Of a stretch of 64,000 bases of DNA, positions 1 through 10,000 are shown one piece after another (the first letter of the stretch is position 1; each line of letters begins with the position of its first letter). The notes under the pieces were generated by a model, which was given only the letters and a program-made list of their open reading frames with translations, did no database searches and was not told where the DNA came from. This stretch comes from Primulina eburnea (Eukaryota; Streptophyta; Magnoliopsida; Lamiales; Gesneriaceae), in assembly GCF_022965805.1 (NCBI RefSeq), contig NC_133102.1:4658885-4722884 (forward strand). Direction: 5' to 3'. The translations under genes were made by a program, and so were the position numbers.

Positions 1-359
1 CACACTATAAATGTAGCAAAAAGATTCAAATGCATCATTTGACATAGCATATGATATCGCTTCCTATTGCAATGAAGACAAGATTCGTGTTTTGGTTCTA
101 CATTCTTTCAGTTACTTGAACTTTTTACGATATCATAAAGGCCCAAAAGTTTAAACTTATATCATGAATACTGCAGTTATAAAACTGAAAAACCTGGAAC
201 TGAAATACGAACAATCCATAAATTTTCCTTTTGTACACGATCTTTTCCTTTGACACACACATACCATATCAACACAAATGAAACAAAAAAGTATAAATAT
301 ATAGCAATTGAATATGCAAGACATTATAATGATAGCTTTTCTAAAAAGAAGTAAAATAC

Positions 360-1297
360 CCATGAACCCTTAAAAGCCTCCGTTGTTGTGTTGTTCCAGA
401 AACTGATAACAATGACAGAAGACTTGCCCTCCTAACTGTCACCTGCTGTCCCTTTTTCAATCCATCCAATGCAAAATTCACCTCATCCATGTGTTCCATC
501 ATCTCCCCAAACTCCTGAGTCTCCATCAATGTACTGGTAAGACATACATCGCCTGATACCACCTCCTTGATTTTCATCTTGTTCTTATTCTTTTTCTTCT
601 GTAAGCACACATTTTCCTTCTTCCTCTTCTTGTTGGGTTTCCCAGAAACCTCGTCAAATTTCCTGGGATCACCAACACCTTTGCACTTTCTTGGCAGTGA
701 AATTCCCAATTCACTCAATTCCTGAGAGGAATTTAACCCATATGAATCACAATCAATGTTCTTGAACTTCTCTGATTCCCAAAACTCACCGTCTGAAAAC
801 TCAAAAACCTTACTCTCCCCGCCCTTTCTCTGGGTTTTCTCCAGCGATGAATCAACACCATATGGACCCAAATTGACCTTCTTGGGTTTCCGGAAACCCC
901 CATCGGGAAACTCCAAAATCCCATCTTGTCCCCCATACCCAGAGCTCGGAATCGCAAATTCTCTCGAATCCTGAGACGAACTTGAACCGTATGTCTCCCA
1001 ATCAACGTCAAACAACTTCACTTTCTTCGGTTTCCACAACCCCCCATCAAAATCCCCAGTATCCACGTCCTTAACTGAGGGCAAAATCGTCAATTTCCTC
1101 GTATCCTGGGACGAATTGAAACCGTAGGGATCTGACCAGTTACAGCGAGCGGAGTCCTGGGACGACAAGGTGAAATTGTAAACATCTTGGGAGAATTCTT
1201 GGGAAGGAGAATCGGCAACGACGTCTGATAGGCTATTGTCCCCTGAATAGCTTCTTGTCAAGTCTCTACCCCGGCGACCGTACTTTCTAACGATCAT
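360..1297 (-). CDS. WAPL: WAPL cohesin-release factor, first coding exon (partial gene)
   Basis: This exon encodes the N-terminal 312 residues of a plant wings apart-like protein, a nuclear factor that removes cohesin from chromosomes. The start is placed at the ATG at 1297-1295, giving MIVRKYGRRG; the frame is open upstream, but plant WAPL proteins start at this motif. The exon ends inside a Gly codon at a GG|GTATTT donor (intron begins at 359), and the rest of the gene lies beyond the left edge. The stretch QEFGEMMEH...DEVNFALDGL..GQ....RRASLLSLLS (residues 261-298) is the start of the conserved WAPL helical domain. Before it lies a low-complexity region with four spaced copies of a YGxxSS motif (residues 58, 103, 146 and 186) and a Lys/Arg-rich, probably nuclear-localising stretch at 217-243. 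The family call rests on remembered plant WAPL sequences. Confidence 0.88.
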
Positions 1298-1740
1298 ACC
1301 TATACTTATTGAAACAAATATTAACAATTCAACAACTGCAGATAGAATCAACAAGAGAACATGTGGTTTTATTGAGTAAAACCTGAGAGAAAATTAGGGC
1401 TTCTTCCCTCGTTCAGATGTGGGCTTCGCCTTGGTTTTGCATCAAACTCTGGTCTCAAGATTTGAAATTACAACTGGGGTTGGTGGATAATTTCGAATCA
1501 GGAGAAGGATTTGAACAAGGAAAGCATTGAATTTGATTTTAAAAGATTTAACGATCACTGGGAAACCCAGTTGAGATCCTGGCCGTGCCTGTGATCTTAC
1601 TCCAATATGATTGGTTCTTGTCCGTTGATTCATCCACCCATCTGACGAATACAAAAACTGTTATTTTATTTATTTATATTTATTTTCTTGTTCTCTCCCT
1701 TTTTTTTTTTTTTTTAATGTCCGATTTTCTTTTGGCCTCA
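1298..1740. other. WAPL upstream/5' flank
   Basis: This is non-coding sequence upstream of the WAPL start. It should contain the promoter and 5' leader on the minus strand. No TATA box or splice signal could be assigned with confidence. Short ORFs here show no resemblance to known proteins. Confidence 0.4.
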
Positions 1741-1850
1741 AGGGATGAGTCGGGTAATACCATTCGATTACGGTTTTCAAAATTTTGAAATTGTTTAATC
1801 GAATTAACCGATATAATAAATATTATTATTTAATAATTTTTTTATTTATC

Positions 1851-3859
1851 TGTAATGCCCGGAAATTTAATCCTAGTAATCTATAATTATTGATATATAA
1901 TTTGATATGATTACGAAAGGATTAATCGGAACACGAAATAAGATTTTACATGAAGGGTGCAATTTTGGACAGAACTAGTGGCGCCCGAGCGGTAGAAAAT
2001 GACCGCTCGAGCGCCAATGTTCATTAGGAGCATGTTCGGGCAGAAGAAGTGGCGCCCGGGCGGTAGTTTGTGACCGCCCGAGCGCCAATGTACAATTCGG
2101 AAGGAACTCGGACAGAGGATGCCGCGCTCGAGCGGTAATTTAGCACCGCCCGAGCGCCGCCCGAAAGAATTGAAAAGTAGCCACGTTTCTTTAATTGATG
2201 TTGGTTCCTTCATTAGAAAGGAAAGAAAGAAACTCGAGAAAAGGCTCCTGTATATGTGTTGAAAATCCTTACGCCTTTTGTGAGAAATCCGTCCGTCAGA
2301 TTTTGAGTCTGAGTACAGTACCGAGTTCCTATCAACGTAGGCTACAACTGGACGTAAGTTTTGCTACGTTTTGATATGCTTTGAAATTATGATGTTGTCA
2401 GAATTGAATAGAATTCATATATGATGTTCTTGTCATGTTAGACATCATAGAATCGAAGTCAGAGTGAGAAACGGACTGATTATGTAATTGTTGTGATTTT
2501 TGGAATCGATTTGACTGAGAATTCATATCAGATATGTAGTGTTATTGAGATTATGACTGGTATCGATATTGATTATGAGTTCTGGTATTATATCTGTGAT
2601 GTTCGGATTGACGGGGTTATCGAGACTGTATTGTTATACCGTCGAAACATCAGTTAATTGATATTGATCAGATTCGGTATTGATTTAGATTGGATTGTGA
2701 TACCGTATGTCGATTGACATTAATCAGATTATGTGTTTTGATTTGAGTATTGATCAGAACAGGTATTGAATTGAGTTCTGTATTGATATTATTTCTGTTC
2801 AATATTGTTATTACCAGATTGGGAATGAACCGAGATAGAGTCGGGACTTCTTCTTCTTCTGAGCGAGAAGATAAAGGTATAAATTAATGTGGAGTTGGGA
2901 TTGCACAACTCGAGTGAGGTTTGACTCGAGTTTCCCTAAATCACATACTTTCTTTTATTGCATTGTTATTTGTAATTGAATACGATTGATATTTTCGGTC
3001 TATGGATGTATAGACCATGTATGTCTTGAGCCCTAGGCGGATATGCTTAGTTGTAGACATTTCATCTTGTGACAGAAGGGCCGGATAGTGAGGAATCGTC
3101 ACTGGCCCATTGCACTTTGTCACAGGACATGATATTGGTGATAGGACCACAGTCCATGACGGTTAGGTCAGGACACTGGATGTTTGGTTATATCGACGTA
3201 GATAGAACTGGAGTCTTTTCTATTACTGTTGGTCGATATAGGAGTACCACATCTGGAAACCGGGATCCCTAGGCTATGATTGAGTCTAGTCTAAAACATG
3301 GAGTCACGAGCCTGAGTGACAATTATATTGATTTATATTTATTGATGTGGATTATGTTCCTGAATATGGTTCATGTTCCTTGTTGTTCCTGATATTGGTA
3401 CATGCTTAGAATAGAATGTATTCTGAATATTGAATTATGTTCCGGATTAGGGTATATGTATAGAATATGATTTATTCTTGTTATGGATTGATATCATGAT
3501 TTTGATATATGATGTGATTTTTTGATATATGCTTTTATATTGTTTATATGATGGCATGTATACATGATTTATACTGGGATATTTATATATCACCGGAGTT
3601 ATCCGGCTGTTGTCTTGTTTGTATGTGTGCATGGCAACAGGTGGGATAGAAGCGGGGTCAGGACGAGAACGAGGCTGGACTAGATAGCGTGGAGATCCGG
3701 GCTTTGAAGCAACGTAGGATTCAGCACGGACTTGTAGTTGAACCTAGTCGGATTTTTGTAGATCATACAATAGTTGTATGAGATATTTAATATGTAATTT
3801 GAATTTAATTACATTATGTTTCCGCTGTGTAATTTAGAAAAAAAATATTTTAGACCCTG
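1851..3859 (+). mobile_element. Probable solo LTR (Ty3/Gypsy-type), orientation inferred
   Basis: A block of about 2 kb begins with TGTAATGCCCGG, a start commonly seen in plant Ty3/Gypsy LTRs. The hexamer TTTATC flanks it on both sides (1845-1850 and 3860-3865), consistent with a target duplication but weak in AT-rich DNA. The 3' end is CCCTG rather than the expected CA, so this boundary may be wrong. No gag or pol coding sequence is present, hence a solo LTR rather than a full element. Three GC-rich palindromes lie in its first 310 bases. Confidence 0.45.
1980..2158. repeat. Three spaced 36-bp GC-rich imperfect palindromes
   Basis: Palindromes lie at 1980-2015, 2051-2086 and 2123-2158, with starts about 71 bases apart. 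Each has 14-base arms of the type GGCGCCCGAGCGGT / ACCGCTCGAGCGCC around an 8-base AT-rich loop. The arms differ by one or two bases within each hairpin. They stand out sharply from the AT-rich surroundings. Confidence 0.9.
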
Positions 3860-4210
3860 TTTATCAATTTCTATAAATATTTTAATTTTAAAATCGATAC
3901 AATATGTATTAATTGTGTTCAAATAAAACTTATATATTTGTATGTGGGTGATTTTATGTTTTTATGCATTTGTGTAAGGTGTAATGTTAAAAAAAATTAC
4001 ATATATAATTAAAGTTAAATCATAAATTCTTTTTTAAAACTAATCGGTTAATTCGGTCATCGGTCGAATTAACCGATTTTAACTCGGTTCGGTTTTCATC
4101 AGTTATGAAAATTAATTCGGTTAGTTCGATTATGACTAAATATTTCTGTTCGGTTCGATTATAACTAATTCGGTTCGGTCGGTAACCGAATTAACCGAAT
4201 GCTCACCCCT

Positions 4211-6600
4211 AGTTCTATCTATCCACAAGCACAAATACTTCCTAAATTATTGTCTTAACCAGTTTAATGAATGGATAATGTGACAGAGTTATCTACAATA
4301 TTTCTTATAATATTCTCTTGCATTAATAATTATTTGTCCTACCGTATATCAAATTTTAACTTTTTTTTACTGATTGTGTCATCAGTCATTATAAATTTGT
4401 CACTCATTTCCCCCTTTCCTGTCAAGATGAACAATGCGGCTAAGCGTGCAAATTGTTGGTTTGGTCGCTCTGAGTATGAATATGAGAATGTTATAAGAAA
4501 TATTATACATTATTTTCCAAATCGATAATGAATCAAACTAATAAAAAAATGACATGACTGGAATTATTTTAAATTAACTATGTTGATCCAAATTTATATC
4601 ACAATTTGTTACCATATTACAATGAATCAATATGTTTGTGCCTATCACATATAATTCATTAATGTGATCAAGTAACCAATTAGACACCTCTCTCATATCG
4701 ATATATCAAATTAACTTAATAAAGAGTGGCTTATAAACGCAAAAAAGTTATGTTAATCAATAAAAAATGTATTTTGGGATGATACTCTTTTGAGTTCATG
4801 ATTTAATATTGGTGCTTTCGTTGGAAGTGGATGTAGCGAAAGAGACGAACTAGAAACAGACTACTATAATTAAAAGTAAGTAAAAGCCTTTTAGAGTAGG
4901 TCGTCATGGACATCATCTTCACAAGAGGTATACAATGTTACAGATATCTTGCATTTATATATTAAATTAATTAATAAATAGTGACTTATAGACTTTATAA
5001 AGTTACATTACATTAGTCAATATGCAAGTTTTTTTAGATAATACTCCTATTATATTTATAACCCAACAACAATTCAAATAATATTTGATCTTACTCTTGC
5101 AGTCTTGCTTTTGTTTGCACCATTATTCAATAGCTTTCAAAATTTAAAATTCTTAATTATTTATAGATTTTGACTCCAGATATTCTCAAAAATCATGAGG
5201 TTAATTTGTTTTTATCTAATTGAATACATGAGGTCTTCAACAAAACTGTGTATGTATACTAATTTACAATGTTAGTTATCTTTTTTTGTCCTACAAATCG
5301 TCTTCAATGCAAATTTTGTAATACTTGGATAGAGAGATTTCAAATCCATTTTCATTGTTTAATAACTTAAAGAAAATAAGTCAAATTCATCTCATACTTG
5401 ATTACACTACAATTGAACAAATCACAATATTTTTCAAATCTTTTGAATATTGAAATCTATTGTGATTAATATAAATATCACAACAGATCAATTTCGTGAG
5501 ACGGATCTCCTATTTGGATTATCCATGAAAAAATATTACTTTTTAACTGTGAATATCATTAGAGTTGACCCGTCTCACAGATAAAGATCTGTGAGACCGT
5601 CTCACAAGAGACATATTCTTTAAATATATCGTAAATAAATAAGAGATGAATTTGATTTTATTTGTTGAGATTATTGAACAATGAAATGAATTCGAAGATT
5701 TCGAATAACTCGATACAAATGCAATATAAAAAATTTTAGTGTCATTACTAAAAAAAATTGACTTATTTACATGCTAAAATGGCGCTAACATGATAATTGT
5801 TTGCTAAGATATATGTGTGTGTGCACGCGCGCGTGTTACATACGTTGATTTTATTCTCTTAGCTGCTTCTTTATCTTTACTTAATGTTGAGAACACATTT
5901 GCTAGTCTTTGAACTCGATTATCTTCTTTGATCATTACAATCTATCCTTTTAACTATTCATGTTCGTATACAATGGTTTTCAAACAAAAATATAAATCAT
6001 TTAAACTATTAATTATATCATCTAGAAATTAGTTAAGTCAGATCTACCGAAATCCATAATGATTTTCAATCTACTTCATTTTGTTGCCGAACACCACTCA
6101 TAAAGATAAAAATGACAACTTAGAGGTCAAATTTTTTTTTTCCCGTCACAAAAGTAACCATGAAATATTTAAATAGTATTGAAACACGTCTATCATAATA
6201 CCAAAAAATATCTAAAGATTATAATATCAAAGGTGAAATTGATAATGTAATCGTATTTTTCTGTAATATACAGTAATTTCAAATTTATAAAAAAAAATAG
6301 TTTAGGAATTATTTTTACAAAGGTGGATGTGACAATGTAGTTAAAAGTTCACTAAAAATTGACTAAAATATAATTTAAATAACAATGTTTTAAATCAAAA
6401 TAGAATATTTTGTAATTTAAAAATATATTTTCGATATTTAAAAATGTAGTTCACAACACCAAATTAAATAAATAAGTAGTACACTGTACCTTAATTTCTT
6501 AACATATTTTCCATGAACTGACAAAATTACGTGTAAAGGCACGCGAGAGGCAAAAAAAAGAAAAGGAAAAAAAAGAAAAAAAGAAAAGAAAAGAGGCGAT
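4211..6600. other. AT-rich intergenic region
   Basis: I see no gene here. It holds one copy of the dispersed GTGAGAC-ended repeat (5482-5612) and a short alternating GT/CG tract near 5815-5835. A small ORF near 4271-4528 has no recognisable domain and is probably chance. The last hundred bases (purine-rich, then a TAGGGTTTCTTCC-type leader) probably belong to the CPL1 promoter. Confidence 0.5.
5482..5612 (+). repeat. Dispersed GTGAGAC-ended repeat, copy 1
   Basis: The copy reads from a GATCAATTTCGTGAGAC end to GTGAGACCGTCTCACAAGAGAC. The core holds the family's marker segments TATTTGGATTATCCATGA, a TATTACTTTTT tract and GTTGACCCGTCTCAC. It belongs to an eight-copy family in this window. Confidence 0.85.
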
Positions 6601-6834
6601 TCGAATTTTCCTGATCTAGGGTTTCTTCCCCATCGTCACACACACGCCTCTGCCAGTACCCATCACACTACCGATTCATCACTTTTTTTTGGTTTACTTT
6701 GACCCTAATTCTCACTCAAAATCTAAAATACAGCTCGGTGGCGTCAAGAAAATTCAAGAATTCGACCAAGATAATCAATCATCACATCAATCCTGATTTA
6801 AGAAACCTCTAATCTGTGGCACAAACTTCTTTTT

Positions 6835-6958
6835 ATGTCCGATTTGATTTCATCCAGAATCGGTCTGTGAATCTGAACAAATTGAACCGACGGACTTCCA
6901 CCACAACGAAAAGTGTAATCCTGTCTATTTTATGGACGGTTGTTTTACCAAATACTGA
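6835..6958 (+). other. Two short upstream ORFs before CPL1
   Basis: An 11-codon ORF (6835-6870, ATG to TGA) and an 8-codon ORF (6932-6958) lie just upstream of the CPL1 start at 7033. If this stretch is transcribed leader rather than a 5'UTR intron or promoter, they could reduce translation of the main ORF. Transcript ends are not visible in the sequence. Confidence 0.35.
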
Positions 6959-7032
6959 TTTTTATCTCGAATTGGGACGCATCAAATCCAAGGGGAACGA
7001 AATTTCAGTTGTTTTATAAACTTGGAACGAAA

Positions 7033-10000
7033 ATGTATAGTAAATCGGTGCTGGTCTATTTAGGAGACAGGGTGCTGGGAGAAGTGGAGTTGCACCCTCA
7101 AAATGGAATTGTATTTGGAGAGGAATTTAGGGAAATTCGGATATCGCACTATTCACAACCCAGTGAGAGGTGCCCGCCACTCGCCGTGCTTCACACTGTA
7201 TCCGCAACGGGAGCATGCTTCAAATTGGAATCTTCTTTGAAGTCTCAGGAATCGCCGCTTTCTGTCTTACATGCTACATGTCTCAGAGAAAACAAGGTAT
7301 TGACACTGCGGTGCCAACCAACAGTTTCGGAATCACTTTCTAAATCTGTAAACCTTAACTGATTCAACTACCAAAAGTCTCAATTATGTTATTACCACAG
7401 AGAAACCCTAACCCAGTCGGTTGATTGGAAAGAAGTAAACTCTGATTTATTTAATTTAGGAACCTAAGGAAAGAAGATACTGTTTGGTAGAAAATAAGTT
7501 TCATATTATCAACAAGACACAATTCAGGTAAACTGACCTTACCTTACCTTACCGCAAAACCATTTCGATTTCCACTAATGAGTAAAAACCCCCAAATTTT
7601 TTGACATGAATATTGATTTATGGAGTTTTTTTTTTTTTATCTGAAGGATTACCGTGAACTGCGACTTCCCTAGTCGGAGTCAACCAGAAAATTTCCGAAC
7701 AGCTTAAATCTAGGCGGTTACAATGTTTTACTCCTAGAATTTGAAAATCAAATCTACCTCCTTGATAATTCGCTCTATTCATGATGATAATTATTTTCCC
7801 AATATTTATTTTCACCTTCTTCGATGGTTTGAAGTTTTAAGTTTCAATGGCCCACTGAACTTTTGATTCTCAGAGGAGCATGTAAGGCTCGTTAAGTAAT
7901 TCTCATGTTTTCACTCATCTAAACTCTCAATAGAAGATAACCTGTTGTTTGCATCTTGGAAGTAACTGGCACTTGCTAATATTGGATCCTACATTTATTA
8001 TCTGATCATGATATTTTGTCTCGCAGACTGCTGTAATGTCAATTGGAGGAGGGGAAATTCATTTAGTTGCCATGCATTCTAGGAAGTGTGAAGGGCAGGG
8101 CCCATGCTTTTGGGGATTCAATGTTTCTCCGGGACTTTACAGTTCTTGTCTTGTCATGCTGAATCTTAGATGTCTTGGCATAGTATTTGATCTTGATGAA
8201 ACTCTCATAGTTGCAAACACAATGCGCTCATTTGAGGACAGAATAGAGGCGCTGCAGAGAAAAATAAGCTCTGAGTCTGATCCGCACCGTGTTTCTGGCA
8301 TGGTTGCAGAGGTCAAACGTTATCAGGATGATAAAAATATTTTGAAGCAATATGCAGAAAGTGATCAGGTGATTGATAATGGGAAGGTTATCAAATCACA
8401 GCCTGAGATGGTTCCAGCATTGTCAGACAATCATGAGCCTATCCTCCGTCCAATCATACGACTACAAGAAAAGAGCATCGTTCTGACTCGCATTAATCCA
8501 CTGGTATTTATACCGTCTGTTCATATAGCATTTGTCATTTAACCTGGAGTTTGTGAGCCCTGTTATCTTATTACTTCTGGCTTGAGATTTTTTTTTTGTT
8601 TTCATTGTGGTTTGCTTACATTATAATTCCCATGGATCAATATTCAGTAATATAATAACTTCTATGTACAATAATCTCTCAATGACAATTTGGGCTAAAA
8701 AGATAAAATAATAATTCGTAAAATAATTAGATATTACTTTTGTGAAAACACTTGTATAAATTTATGATACCTTTCAAATAATTAATTAGTAAATTATAAA
8801 TATTAAAAAAAAAATTATTTTCACATTTTCCTATAATGCGAATTGTCATTAAGTGTTTTTTCTTGAAATTTAAAATTTAATCTATCTCTAATTTTTTTTG
8901 ATGAAGTTAAAAATCTGACTTCTCAAATTATAATAAAATGTTTTGTTAGTGTTAGTGTTGTCGATAGTTCGAGAGCTCCAAAGCTACATATGTGAATATT
9001 TTAAATTGAATTATCGACTTGTATATTTTGTTCTTTGTATTTGTATCTCATTCTTTTTCATGTCAAGAAATATGTTATTCTAATATGTTAATACGAGGAT
9101 TCACATTTAATTGATTAAGTTTATAACATATACAATTTCACGGCCGATTGAAGTATATTAATTAAATCGTGATTTTACTCTACATAATAATAAATCGTCA
9201 TTTGTCGATTAATTAGTACCCCTCTTCACTAATAAGGTAACACTCAACCGCTATTTATTTATAGTGGTTATATCATGCGGCACTAGCAAATAATATATCT
9301 AAACAAGTTTACATTGCTGTTTAGGTAGCTATCTTGCATATTATAGTTCTTCCTGTGGCACCCGTGCCAAATGCACCACCTTTTTGGTGATTGATGATTT
9401 TATTTTAAGTTCTAATCCTTTTAAGATTGAGGATTTTTTTTGTACTCCAACAGATTCGAGACACCAGTGTCCTAGTGAGATTAAGACCTGCTTGGGAGGA
9501 TCTTAGAACCTATTTAACTGCTAGAGGTCGAAAGCGGTTTGAGGTTTTTGTCTGTACTATGGCTGAAAGAGACTACGCATTAGAAATGTGGAGGCTTCTT
9601 GACCCAGAGTCAAATTTGATAAACTCTAATGAGCTCTTGGATCGAATTGTTTGCGTCAAGTCTGGTAACTTTTGAGAAACTTCATTTTTTAGCTTTTAAC
9701 TGCTGTCTGCTGCTACTGGGGATTGTCTTTGATTGCATGGATATGTCAAATTTTCTACAGGTTCTAGGAAATCCCTATTTAATGTCTTTCACGATGGAAG
9801 TTGCCATCCTAAGATGGCATTGGTGATTGATGACCGTTTAAAAGTGTGGGATGAGAAAGATCAGCCTCGAGTGCATATAGTTCCTGCATTTGCTCCGTAT
9901 TATGCGCCTCAAGCTGAAGTAATTTGCCTTCCACCAACACCCTTCTTCTTTGAACTTTAAAATGTTTATTGCTAAAAATTTCAAAATTATGTTGATCAGG

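Larger units (their letters stand above)
1741..4210. mobile_element. CGGTT-rich DNA-transposon-like element, split by an LTR insertion
   Basis: The left end reads AGGGATGAGT and the reverse complement of the right end reads AGGGGTGAGC (4201-4210), an 8/10 match. Both ends are followed inwards by CGGTT/AACCG-rich sequence (1755-1815 and 4040-4200). This pattern is common in plant hAT-like non-autonomous elements. No 8-bp target duplication is visible, so the exact ends are uncertain. The internal part is replaced by the LTR-like block at 1851-3859. Confidence 0.4.

Noticed and set aside
733..1011. Open frames on either strand inside the WAPL exon
   Set aside because: They are shadows of the WAPL reading frame and have no domain of their own.
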